DNA from: DASZIT01 sp963819695
Lineage (GTDB): Bacteria; Actinomycetota; Acidimicrobiia; Acidimicrobiales; RAAP-2
Length of the DNA stretch: 64,000 nucleotides
Assembly (NCBI GenBank): GCA_963819695.1
Contig: CAWFXD010000001.1
Span: 1,984,001-2,048,000, forward strand
Direction: 5' to 3'
Shown here: one piece after another, positions 26,789-34,940 of the stretch
How the letters are laid out: every line of letters starts with the position of its first letter
Position numbering within the stretch: position 1 is the first letter of the stretch
Translations under genes and position numbers: made by a program
The notes under the pieces: model-generated
Seen by the model: only the letters and a program-made list of their open reading frames with translations
The model's database searches: none
What the model was told of the DNA's origin: nothing

Positions 26789-27358
26789 ATGGCCGATCCA
26801 TCTCCCGTGGACCGTCAAGATTCTGGACGACGCGCGGAGGCCGGCTTCACCATGGTGGCGACCATGGCCAGCTTGGTGATTGCCGCGGTCCTGGTCGCCC
26901 TGGTGTTGGCCAGCACCCTCTCCTCCCACGGGAAGGCCCAGTCGGGCACCGCCAATGCCCCGGGGGTGGGCTTGGCGGACAATCTGCAAGCCCAACAGGC
27001 GCTGTCGACCTCGCTGACCGCCGCCACCACGGCCGTGAGCGGTGGCGGCGACTACAGCACCATCACCACCGCCATGCTGTCGGCGTCCAATCCCTCGATC
27101 ACCTACGTCAGCGGTCCGTCGTCCAGTTCGTCGGTGGTCGGCGTGGCCACCTCGTCCAGCACGGCAAGCGTCACCCTGGTGGCCCGGGCCGCCGACGGCA
27201 CCTGCTGGGTGGCGTGGACCGGAACCGGTGGCACCTGGTACGGGGCCCAGACCAACCAGTCCTCCTGCACCGCTCCGTCGCTCGGCGTCGCCCCGGTGGC
27301 CTCGCCGGTGTCGTCCACCGCCATCGGCTGGCAACGGAACGGCTTCCCCGCCGGCTGA
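26789..27358 (+). CDS. Prepilin-like protein (type IV/II pseudopilin family)
   Basis: 189 aa. Short charged leader ending AEAG then FTMVATMASLVIAAVLVALVLAS, the G-F cleavage site and hydrophobic N-helix of type IV prepilins (residues 19-42). The +5 Glu that directs assembly of major pilins is absent, as in some minor pilins. The mature part is Ser/Thr/Gly-rich with two cysteines (TCWVAW, SSC) that could form a disulfide. The next genes include a dprA fragment and dprA itself, so a link to DNA uptake is possible but unproved; no other pilus genes are in view. Confidence 0.65.
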   Translation: MADPSPVDRQDSGRRAEAGFTMVATMASLVIAAVLVALVLASTLSSHGKAQSGTANAPGVGLADNLQAQQALSTSLTAATTAVSGGGDYSTITTAMLSASNPSITYVSGPSSSSSVVGVATSSSTASVTLVARAADGTCWVAWTGTGGTWYGAQTNQSSCTAPSLGVAPVASPVSSTAIGWQRNGFPAG

Positions 27359-27361
27359 GGG

Positions 27362-27480
27362 CTCACCGCCTCGACCACCACCCGGCACCGGCCAGCAGCC
27401 AGCCGCTGTCCACCAGGGGCTCACAGACTTCCGCGGCCCGGGCAAGGGTGAAGCCGTCGCCTTCGTCTCCGGTGTCCCTC
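27362..27480. repeat. Duplicated dprA 3' end, diverged copy
   Basis: The first 39 bases (27362-27400) are identical to 28928-28966, the 3' end of dprA, and similarity continues with scattered substitutions for about 60 more bases. The two copies are direct repeats that flank the glycosidase-like gene at 27479-28780. Confidence 0.8.
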
Positions 27481-27482
27481 AT
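27363..27482 (-). pseudogene. 39-codon remnant of a DprA C-terminus
   Basis: Starts with ATG in an ATGA overlap with the lipoprotein gene stop and encodes 39 residues; the last about 28 (from FTLARAAEVC to AGAGWWSRR) match the C-terminal winged-helix end of the DprA protein encoded at 28.9 kb, with several substitutions that keep charge and hydrophobic pattern. Too short to be a DprA; a truncated duplicate or a coupled micro-protein. Confidence 0.5.
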
Positions 27483-28780
27483 GGCGCAGACGCCCATGCG
27501 TGGCCTACCGGCGTCACCTCCCCGGCCACCATTGCCTGAAGGGCGGCGAGATCCGACGTCGACGACAGCTGTGCGTAGCTAGCCGTGTCCAGCGCTGGCG
27601 TCCACGTGGAATAACCGAACAACTGCCAGGACCAGAACGCCGAGTCGAAGGACACCCCGGCTTTACGAGCCCACTCCTGAGTGATGGTGGCGAAGCGGGT
27701 GTCCAGAGGCGAGAAGAAGCTGAAATTGTCCAGCCGGTATACCGTGGTGCTGGTGGGATCTCCGGTGGGGGCGATTGTCTTGAAGAGCCAAGCTTCGTCA
27801 GCCACCAAGGGTATGTGCGCGACGCGGGCCATCTCGGAGTCGGCGACGAGGTTGGCCACCTCGGTGGGTCCGATCGGATAGATGTGAAGATCGAGATAGT
27901 CGATCGGTAACGTGAGCAGTGCCTGATTGAACGCCGGCGGCTGCCAGGTGGCGGCGCCAGCACCGACGGCAACACCGGGGTGGGACCCGATGGCCTGCAG
28001 GGTGGCCGAGACGAACTCAGTGGCGCCCGCCACCGTGTCGAGGGTGGGGTCCTTGGTCAGGGCGGCATCGGTCGTGTCCTCCGAGATCAGGGTGAGGTAG
28101 TTGGGATGGATGTTCTGGATCACGATCTGGGCCTGCTGTGCTGTGATGGCGGCAAACCCGGACACGGTGTCCGGGAAGGTGTAGGTGCACGAGTCGTAGG
28201 CAGTCCCGCAAAATGCGGCGGACAATTCGACGTCGATCGTCATCCCCCGGTTCCGGATCATGCCGGCCACGGTCTCGTAGAACGAGAGATAGCGGGCTGC
28301 ATCGGCGCCGGTGTAGCTCGAGAGTAGGTACGGGAGCTTGATCCCGAGCGTGAGCCCGGTGATCCCTATGGCTCTGAAATGGTCGATGTCCCGGGACACG
28401 GCGCTCAGCACGCCTGGTTTCAACAGGCTGCTCCCCCGGTTGGCGTTGGCCTCGAGCAACTCGGCGCCGGCGACCAAGGGAGTCGAACTGCCCCCATCCA
28501 AAGACGGCATGGCCGTGATGGCCGCCTGGTATCCGTCCAGCTGGGCGGAGAGCCCAGCGTAAAGACTCTGATATTGCGCGGGGACGGAGGTGTTGGGCGT
28601 GACCACCCGAGGCCCCGCCGGTGGTGGTGAGCTGGGATGCGTTGGTGGTCCGCCGGCGGTGGTGGTGCTACCCGTCAATGCGGAGTTCGCCGATGTACAA
28701 CCGATCAGGATCGCGGCCATCGCCACGGAGGCGGCAACGAGGGGGCCTCGTCTTTGGCGCTTCGGTGGTCTTGTGCTCAC
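27479..28780 (-). CDS. Secreted lipoprotein with glycosidase-like TIM-barrel domain
   Basis: 433 aa. Basic N-terminus, hydrophobic stretch and lipobox ILIGC (Cys28), then a Thr/Pro-rich linker to about residue 60. The catalytic-like domain has GITGLTLGIKLPYLLS, GMTIDVELS, LTLISEDTTD (acid candidate after a beta strand), IDYLDLHIYPIG and IPLVADEAWL with a second Glu, all typical of barrel strand ends in clan-A glycoside hydrolases. No known family is assigned with confidence. Outer-face lipoprotein. It is inserted between dprA and a duplicated dprA tail, so it may be acquired cargo. Confidence 0.65.
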   Translation of the reverse strand: MSTRPPKRQRRGPLVAASVAMAAILIGCTSANSALTGSTTTAGGPPTHPSSPPPAGPRVVTPNTSVPAQYQSLYAGLSAQLDGYQAAITAMPSLDGGSSTPLVAGAELLEANANRGSSLLKPGVLSAVSRDIDHFRAIGITGLTLGIKLPYLLSSYTGADAARYLSFYETVAGMIRNRGMTIDVELSAAFCGTAYDSCTYTFPDTVSGFAAITAQQAQIVIQNIHPNYLTLISEDTTDAALTKDPTLDTVAGATEFVSATLQAIGSHPGVAVGAGAATWQPPAFNQALLTLPIDYLDLHIYPIGPTEVANLVADSEMARVAHIPLVADEAWLFKTIAPTGDPTSTTVYRLDNFSFFSPLDTRFATITQEWARKAGVSFDSAFWSWQLFGYSTWTPALDTASYAQLSSTSDLAALQAMVAGEVTPVGHAWASAP

Positions 28781-28927
28781 CGCATTGTGTCCGTTCCTTG
28801 CCGATGCTCGTCTTTACCGGTGGTCGCGCTCGCACCTCCGGTCTTGTTACCCAGGTCCGCCTCTGCCACCAACTCGTCCGGACCACAGACTGCCATTCGA
28901 TTGTTAAGAACCTGTGAGGACAAGGGA

Positions 28928-29030
28928 CTCACCGCCTCGACCACCACCCGGCACCGGCCAGCAGCCGGCCGTTGTCCACCAGGTCCTCACAGGCTTCCGC
29001 GGCCAACGCAATGGTGAGGCCGGTCCGCAG
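28928..29030. repeat. Parental copy of the dprA 3' duplication
   Basis: 3' end of dprA that is repeated at 27362-27480. Identity is perfect over 28928-28966 and falls gradually after that; the outer limit of similarity is approximate. Confidence 0.75.
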
Positions 29031-30104
29031 CAGAATCGTCTCGAAGGTGGTCGGGGTATCGTCCACGGCATCCAGCACCGATCGGCCGGCTCCCGAGACG
29101 GCCTTCGCCGAACCCGGGATGGCCGGCCCTGGCGGGAACGCGCTTCCGGTCCTCGCCCGCCTCCCCCGGGCCGCCACCGGAGTGGCCGTCTCCGGTACTG
29201 GGGCCGGGACCTGACGCCCGGAGCGGGCCAGCGAAATCGCCACCAGGACGTCGGCAGCATCGCGGACCGGGATGCAACCGTCGACCAGGAGCCCATTGGT
29301 GCCATCGGAAGCTCGGCTCCGCACCGATCCGGGAACGGCACCCACCGGGATACCTCGTCGGGCCGCCGCCTCCACCGTGTGGAGCGATCCACCGCCGTGA
29401 TGGCACTCGACCACCACCACCACGTCACTGAGGGCCGCGATGATGCGGTTCCGGGCCGGAAACACCTTGGGACGGGGCAAGGTCCCCAACGGTGACTCCG
29501 AGAACACCACGCCCCGGGCGACGACCTGTTCCCAGAGCCTGGCGTTGCACGTCGGGTAGACAACGTCGAGCCCGGTACCCACCACTGCAGCGGGCGCCGC
29601 CCCCTCCCCGTCGGCCGCACCGAGGGCACCGGCGTGGGCGGCGCCGTCGATGCCCCGGGCCAGTCCCGAGACGACCACCACCCCGGCGGAAGCCAGGTCC
29701 CGTCCCAGGTCGGCGGCCACCCGGCGCCCATAGGGGGTGGCCGAACGGGTGCCGACGATCGCCACCTGCCGCCGATCCTCCAACACCGACGGGTCCCCGT
29801 GGGCGAACAGGACCGCGGGTGCCCCGGGGTCGCCGCCCAGGGCCTCCGGATACAGACCGCAGTCGGGCAGCAGAATCTGGACACCGGAGCGCCGATAGCG
29901 CTCCCCCACCTCGAACGGATCGGTGGCCCGGGCGGCGGCGGTGAACCGACGCGTCGGGTCTCCCGGGTTGGTCCCCCGGGTCAGCGCCGACCACGCCTCG
30001 ACCGGTGCGAGGGTGCCCAACACCTGAGCCAGGCGCACCGGTGTCATCTCCGGAAGGCCGGCCAACGCCGCGGCGTAGGTCAGTGCCGTATCAGTCGGTG
30101 TCAT
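28929..30104 (-). CDS. dprA: DNA-processing protein DprA
   Basis: 391 aa from ATG 30104, which overlaps the comM-like stop by ATGA. Rossmann-like DprA core: VAIVGTRSATPYGRRVA, VVVSGLARGIDGAAH, VVGTGLDVVYP, FPARNRIIAALSDVVVVVE and GTNGLLVDGC. The C-terminal 60 residues form a winged-helix (DML1-like) domain. Binds incoming single-stranded DNA and loads RecA during transformation. Adjacent comM-like and prepilin-like genes fit a competence theme. Its 3' end is duplicated 1.5 kb away. Confidence 0.95.
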   Translation of the reverse strand: MTPTDTALTYAAALAGLPEMTPVRLAQVLGTLAPVEAWSALTRGTNPGDPTRRFTAAARATDPFEVGERYRRSGVQILLPDCGLYPEALGGDPGAPAVLFAHGDPSVLEDRRQVAIVGTRSATPYGRRVAADLGRDLASAGVVVVSGLARGIDGAAHAGALGAADGEGAAPAAVVGTGLDVVYPTCNARLWEQVVARGVVFSESPLGTLPRPKVFPARNRIIAALSDVVVVVECHHGGGSLHTVEAAARRGIPVGAVPGSVRSRASDGTNGLLVDGCIPVRDAADVLVAISLARSGRQVPAPVPETATPVAARGRRARTGSAFPPGPAIPGSAKAVSGAGRSVLDAVDDTPTTFETILLRTGLTIALAAEACEDLVDNGRLLAGAGWWSRR

Positions 30105-31645
30105 CGGCGCTCCTTCCCCAACAGCAGGTCCCGTCGACACCGGAGGAGCAGTGCCTCATGGACGTGAAGATCGGCGATGTCGTCGGCGCCCTCGAGATCG
30201 GCAAGGGTGCGGGCGATCCGGTGGACCCGGTGCAAGCCCCGGGCGCTGAGCGATCCCGATCGCATCCGCGCCTCCAGCAGTTTCGAGCCTTCGTTGGTCA
30301 TCGGCACGTCGCGTTGGAGGTTGGCTCCCGGAAGCTCCGCATTCACCCGCACGTGGCGCCCGGCGGCCCGGCCCCGAGCGGCCAGCACCCGCCCGGCCAC
30401 CGCTGCGGTCGTTTCACCGGGTGGCGATCCGAACAGGTCGTCGACGTCGGGACGATCGATCCGGATGGCGATGTCGAAACGATCGAGGAGTGGCGCCGAC
30501 AACCGCCGGGCGTAGCGTTCCCGGGCCGCCCCGGAGCACTCGCACAAACCTGGGGCGCCGCCTTGCCCGCAGGGGCACGGGTTCATGGCTCCCACCAAGA
30601 TGAACCGGGCCGGGAAGGCGGTAGAGGCGCGGGCCCGGCTGATCCGGACCAGACCCTCCTCCAGCGGTTGACGCAGGGCCTCGAGGACCACCGAGGGGAA
30701 TTCACCTAGTTCGTCGAGGAACAACACCCCGCCATGGGCCAGGCTGATCTCTCCCGGCCGCATCCAGTGGGTCCCGCCGCCGATCATCGACACCGGCGAG
30801 GCTCCGTGGTGGGGGGCGCGGAACGGTGGGCGGATCATCAGCCCGCCGAGTGGCAGCGGAAGCCCGGCCACCGAGTGGACCCGGCTCGCTTCGAGAGCGG
30901 TCGTCCTCTCCATTGGGGGAAGCAGATCCGGAAGCCGGTTGGCCAGCATGGTCTTCCCCGAGCCCGGCGGACCGACCAGCAGCAGATGGTGTCCACCGGC
31001 GGCGGCCACCTCCAGCGCCCGGCGGGCCCAGCGCTGTCCCCGCACGTCCGACAGATCGCCGGACCCCGCTGGCGACCCCTCGCCCGCTCGCCCGGCCTGA
31101 TTCGGGACCGGACCCGGGTCCCGTCCGGGTATATCCCACGGTTGCCGCCCTTCCAGTCGCTCGACGAGGGAGGCCAGGGTCGGCGCCGATCGGACCGAGT
31201 GATCTCCGGACAGGCCGGCCTCGTGGGCACAGACCTCGGGGACAACCAGCACGTGGGTGCCGAGCGTCTCGGCCAACACGATGGTGCCGGGCACCCCGCG
31301 GAGGGAACCGTCGAGGCCGAGCTCACCCACGAACGCCATCCCTTCGACGGCGCCGGCCCGGAGTTCCCCAGAGGCGACCAGCAGTCCCACCGCGATCGGC
31401 AGGTCGAGTCCGGCTCCGCCCTTGCGGACCCCGGACGGAGCCAGATTGACGGTCACCCGGCGCAAGGGCCACGAGAGTCCGCTGGAGAGCAGCGCGGCGC
31501 GGACCCGGTCCCTCGACTCCCGCACCGCGGCGTCGGGAAGTCCGACCACGGCAAAGCCGGGAAGCCCGTTGGAGACGTGGACCTCGACGGAGACATGCTT
31601 GCCGTCGACCCCGATGAGGACGGCGGAGGGAATGGTGGCGATCAT
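30101..31645 (-). CDS. comM: ComM/YifB-type AAA+ ATPase (Mg-chelatase subunit I family)
   Basis: 514 aa from ATG 31645. N-terminal Lon-like ChlI domain (PGFAVVGLPDAAVRESRDRV), AAA+ domain with Walker A GPPGSGKT and Walker B GVLFLDELGEF, then the cysteine segment MNPCPCGQGG and arginine-finger region RLSAPLLDRFDI, and a C-terminal Mg-chelatase domain. ComM is a helicase that promotes branch migration in natural transformation. Transcribed with dprA. Confidence 0.94.
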   Translation of the reverse strand: MIATIPSAVLIGVDGKHVSVEVHVSNGLPGFAVVGLPDAAVRESRDRVRAALLSSGLSWPLRRVTVNLAPSGVRKGGAGLDLPIAVGLLVASGELRAGAVEGMAFVGELGLDGSLRGVPGTIVLAETLGTHVLVVPEVCAHEAGLSGDHSVRSAPTLASLVERLEGRQPWDIPGRDPGPVPNQAGRAGEGSPAGSGDLSDVRGQRWARRALEVAAAGGHHLLLVGPPGSGKTMLANRLPDLLPPMERTTALEASRVHSVAGLPLPLGGLMIRPPFRAPHHGASPVSMIGGGTHWMRPGEISLAHGGVLFLDELGEFPSVVLEALRQPLEEGLVRISRARASTAFPARFILVGAMNPCPCGQGGAPGLCECSGAARERYARRLSAPLLDRFDIAIRIDRPDVDDLFGSPPGETTAAVAGRVLAARGRAAGRHVRVNAELPGANLQRDVPMTNEGSKLLEARMRSGSLSARGLHRVHRIARTLADLEGADDIADLHVHEALLLRCRRDLLLGKERR

Positions 31646-31820
31646 CTCGCCTCCGATCGGCACAGACCCAATCCGTCCTCCCCAAGAGAGTGCCGGGACT
31701 GGGAGCTCACGATGGAGGGTCGCCTTCTCGGGTGCGGCGACCGCTCGAAGCACCAAAGCCAACCCTACGACGAGGGTGTGTCACCCCGACGTATCCGGGG
31801 GGCGGTGACAGAATCTGCCC

Positions 31821-32903
31821 ATGGCACTCCGAGTCGTGCAATGGACCACCGGGATCGTCGGATCGGCTGCACTGAGGGCCATCCTCGACGACCCTCGGCT
31901 CGAACTCGTCGGCGTCTACGCCTTCGACGGGTCCAAGGTGGGCGTCGGCGCCTCCGCCCTCGCCGGGCTCGAAGGGAACCCATCCGCCGGCGTGAGGGCG
32001 ACCGACGATGTCGAAGCCCTCCTGGCCCTCGAACCCGACTGCTTCGTCTATATGCCACTGTGGCCGGACATCGCCATCCTCGAGCGGATCCTCGGGTCGG
32101 GCAGCAATGTCATCACCACCGCCCGACTGGTCACCGGTGGCCACTACCCGGACGGCGCCGGCTCCCGGCTGGCGCGGGCGGCCGAGCGGGGCGGCGTCTC
32201 TCTGTTCGGGACCGGGATGAACCCGACCTATGTCCCGACCCTGGCCCTGGCCGCCACCGCCATGTGCCGGCGGGTGTCCCGCATCTCGGTCACCGAGTCG
32301 CTCGACTGCGCCCTCTACGGTGCGGCATCGACCTGGGAGGCCTACGGGTTCGGCACCCCACTCGAGCCCGACCGCCTCAAGTCAGAACTGTGGTCGGCGG
32401 AGCCCGACTACCTGGAGATCCTCGACGTCATGGCCGCCGCCCTCGGCGTGACCCTCGACGACTACACCCTTGACGCCGACTACGCCACCGCCACCGAGGA
32501 CCGTGACCTCGGGTTCATGACCATCGGCGAGGGGATGGTGGCCGCTCTCGACGCCCGCTGGGTCGGTCTGGTCGACGGCGAGCCGTTCGCGGAGATGCGC
32601 ACCACCTGGAAGCTCGGCAGCATCTTCGGGTATCACCAGGAGCCGGAATGGTCGCTTCTCCACGGCTACCGGATCGACATCGACGGCGACCCCGAGGTCC
32701 ACCTGAAGCTGAACTTCGTGCCCGCCGACCTCGACAACATCGACGTGGGGGTGACCACCGCCCTCCCGGCCATCAATGCCATCCCCGCGGTCTGCTCGGC
32801 CCCACCCGGGATCGTCACCGCCGCCGATCTCCCGCTGGTGACCGGTCGGGGCAGTCCCCCCGGAGTTACCGGCCTTCGAAGGTCGGCTCCCGCTTCTGGA
32901 TGA
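31821..32903 (+). CDS. NAD(P)H-dependent amine dehydrogenase family protein
   Basis: 360 aa. Starts with a Rossmann fold (LRVVQWTTGIVGSAALRAIL) and continues with VGVYAFDGSKVG and GTGMNPTYVPTLALA, as in 2,4-diaminopentanoate dehydrogenase and other dihydrodipicolinate-reductase-like proteins common in actinobacteria. Substrate unknown. A TGTCACC/GGTGACA inverted repeat (31779-31810) ends ten bases before the start. The 3' end overlaps the convergent enoyl-CoA hydratase gene by 38 bases. Confidence 0.82.
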   Translation: MALRVVQWTTGIVGSAALRAILDDPRLELVGVYAFDGSKVGVGASALAGLEGNPSAGVRATDDVEALLALEPDCFVYMPLWPDIAILERILGSGSNVITTARLVTGGHYPDGAGSRLARAAERGGVSLFGTGMNPTYVPTLALAATAMCRRVSRISVTESLDCALYGAASTWEAYGFGTPLEPDRLKSELWSAEPDYLEILDVMAAALGVTLDDYTLDADYATATEDRDLGFMTIGEGMVAALDARWVGLVDGEPFAEMRTTWKLGSIFGYHQEPEWSLLHGYRIDIDGDPEVHLKLNFVPADLDNIDVGVTTALPAINAIPAVCSAPPGIVTAADLPLVTGRGSPPGVTGLRRSAPASG

Positions 32904-33660
32904 ACGCCGCGATGGCCTCGGCGGTGTCGGCGGAGGCGAAGTTCACCGACTGGGAACGGGCCTCGTCCTCGAGTGCCTGCTCCATCGACACCGCCAACGA
33001 GTTGTTCAGCATCGTCTTGGTCATCGACAGGGCCAGCGGCGGGCCCAAAGCCAACCGCGCCGCCCATTCGTCGACGAACACATCGAGCTCGCCGGCCGGG
33101 ACCACCCGGTTGACCACTCCGAATTCCTGAGCCTGCTTGGCGTCGATGATGTCGGCGAAGAAGGCGAGTTCCTTGGCCCGGTGCATCCCGATGAACCGGG
33201 GAAGCAGCCACGACGCCCCGAAGTCCACCGACAGCCCCCGCTTGGAGAAGATCTGCGAGAACCGAGCGGTGTCCGACGCCACCACCAGGTCACAGCCCAG
33301 GGCCATGCTCATGCCGGCACCGGCCGCCACCCCGCCCACCTTGGCGATGGTCGGCTTGGGTATCCGGTGGAGGGCCAGGGCCACCTCGCCCAGCGCCCGC
33401 ATCTGCACCAGATAGGGATCGCCGGGGAGCCCGGCCACGTCGGACGCGTCGCCGAGATCGGCGCCCGAGCAGAAGGCGTCCCCGGCACCGGTGAGGATCA
33501 TCACCCGGTCGTGACGGTCGGCGGTCACTTCGCCGAACACGGCCAGGAGCTCGTTCCACATCGTGCCGTTGGCGGCATTCTTGCGGGCGGGCCGGTTCAT
33601 GGTGACGGTGACCACACCCCGGTTCCTGGCCACCATGATGGTCTCGAACTCACTTGCCAT
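32866..33660 (-). CDS. Enoyl-CoA hydratase/isomerase (crotonase) family protein
   Basis: 264 aa from ATG 33660; 56 more codons upstream are open but unrelated. Crotonase signatures: VTMNRPARKNAANG, ILTGAGDAFCSGADLGD, KVGGVAAGAGMSMALGCDLVVAS and FGASWLLPRFIG. Acts on acyl-CoA in beta-oxidation or side-chain degradation; the oxyanion hole residues are in place. Sits between the housekeeping supercluster and the amine-dehydrogenase-like gene. Confidence 0.9.
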   Translation of the reverse strand: MASEFETIMVARNRGVVTVTMNRPARKNAANGTMWNELLAVFGEVTADRHDRVMILTGAGDAFCSGADLGDASDVAGLPGDPYLVQMRALGEVALALHRIPKPTIAKVGGVAAGAGMSMALGCDLVVASDTARFSQIFSKRGLSVDFGASWLLPRFIGMHRAKELAFFADIIDAKQAQEFGVVNRVVPAGELDVFVDEWAARLALGPPLALSMTKTMLNNSLAVSMEQALEDEARSQSVNFASADTAEAIAAFIQKREPTFEGR

Positions 33661-33719
33661 GGGCCGCAACCTACGAGATGCTCCGCCGGCCACGCCAGCC
33701 CGACGGCCGGAGCCAGATG

Positions 33720-34115
33720 TCAGAAGGCGTCCTCGATGACCTCCACCTGCCCCTCCACGATGGAGACGACGTCGAACCGCAGCTCCACCAGCTCGCGCCC
33801 CGATGCCGGGGTGATTTCCGACAGCCACCGGGATGCCAGCCTCCGGATCCGGCGCTGCTTGGGCTCGAGGACGGCCTCGGCCCCGGTGCCGAAGCGGTCG
33901 GAACTTCGGGTCTTCACCTCACAGAAGGCCACCGTCCGCCCATGCCGCACGATGAGGTCGATCTCGCCCTCCCGCCGGCGCCACCGACGCTCGAGGACCT
34001 CGTAGCCCTGGGCCTCGTACCACGCCGCCGCCATCGACTCTCCCACCGCCCCCAGCGCCTGCCGCCGATCGGGTCGACCCCCGCTGCCCGCCGTCGCGGC
34101 CGCGGTCACCGTCAC
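33720..34115 (-). CDS. yraN: YraN family protein (UPF0102)
   Basis: 131 aa from GTG 34115 (GTGA overlap with the DUF2469 gene). Nuclease-like core: GEIDLIVRHGRTVAFCEVKTRS matches the endonuclease-type D-x-n-E-x-K pattern, preceded by AAAWYEAQGYEVLERRW. A Holliday-junction-resolvase-like fold of unknown function, usually next to comM and dprA as here. Confidence 0.9.
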   Translation of the reverse strand: MTVTAAATAGSGGRPDRRQALGAVGESMAAAWYEAQGYEVLERRWRRREGEIDLIVRHGRTVAFCEVKTRSSDRFGTGAEAVLEPKQRRIRRLASRWLSEITPASGRELVELRFDVVSIVEGQVEVIEDAF

Positions 34116-34405
34116 AACTCGGTTTCGGGGAGCCGTTCGATGTTCACGTCCCGGAAGGTGAGGATCCGGACCGAGGGCACGAAGCGGGCCGGCCGGTACA
34201 TGTCCCATACCCAGGCATCGGTCAGGGTGACCTCGACACAGGCCGGCGAGGACCCATCCCGGATCGAGACCTCGACATTGTTGGCCAGATAGAACCGACG
34301 CTCGGTCTCCACCACGTGGGAGAACATCGGCAGGACGGCCCGGTACTCCTGGACGAGCGCCAGCTCGATCTCCGACTCGTAGCGCTCGAGGTCCTCTTCG
34401 CTCAT
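34112..34405 (-). CDS. DUF2469 family protein
   Basis: 97 aa. Motifs SEEDLERYESEIELAL, VVETERRFYLANNVE and DAWVWDMYRPARFVPSVR-ILTFRDVNIE are those of the DUF2469 family restricted mainly to actinobacteria. Always found near rplS and yraN; role unknown, probably linked to translation or genome stability. Confidence 0.93.
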   Translation of the reverse strand: MSEEDLERYESEIELALVQEYRAVLPMFSHVVETERRFYLANNVEVSIRDGSSPACVEVTLTDAWVWDMYRPARFVPSVRILTFRDVNIERLPETEL

Positions 34406-34459
34406 GATGCGCGGAACCCGGCGAGGGTCACGACGGCAACCCCACCCAACCGAGCCCGA

Positions 34460-34813
34460 TCAGGGACGGGTGGACCGCTTCTCCCGGATCTTGGCCGCCT
34501 TCCCGTGGAGGTCCCGCAGGTAGTACAGCTTGGCCCGCCGCACGTCGCCCAAGGACACCACCTCGGTCTTGGCGATGACCGGGGAATGGACGGGGAAGGT
34601 GCGCTCGACCCCGACCCCGAAGCTGACCTTGCGGACGGTGAACGTCTCGCGGGCGCCGGTCCCCTGGCGGCGGATGACCGCCCCCTGGAACACCTGGACA
34701 CGCTCCCGGGTGCCTTCGACCACTCGTACGTGGACCTTGACGGTGTCTCCGGGGCGGAACTCGGGGATGTCGTCCCTCAGGCTGTCGCGGTCAATAATGT
34801 CGGTCGGGTTCAT
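34460..34813 (-). CDS. rplS: 50S ribosomal protein L19
   Basis: 117 aa. Contains FRPGDTVKVHVRVVEGTRERVQVFQG and RKVSFGVGVERTFPVHSP, then LYYLRDLHGKAAKIRE. Sits at the 30S-50S interface. Follows trmD after a 127-base gap, with its own likely promoter or leader there. Confidence 0.97.
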   Translation of the reverse strand: MNPTDIIDRDSLRDDIPEFRPGDTVKVHVRVVEGTRERVQVFQGAVIRRQGTGARETFTVRKVSFGVGVERTFPVHSPVIAKTEVVSLGDVRRAKLYYLRDLHGKAAKIREKRSTRP

Positions 34814-34940
34814 GGGACGCGTCTTTCCACGGATCGTTCAGGCTCTCCACTCGCCGGGCACCCGACGCCAGCGGCCCCGATGGCCACCTCCTGACGCAGG
34901 CCTCCGTCACGAAGACCGGGAGAACCGGCCCCAACGAGGC

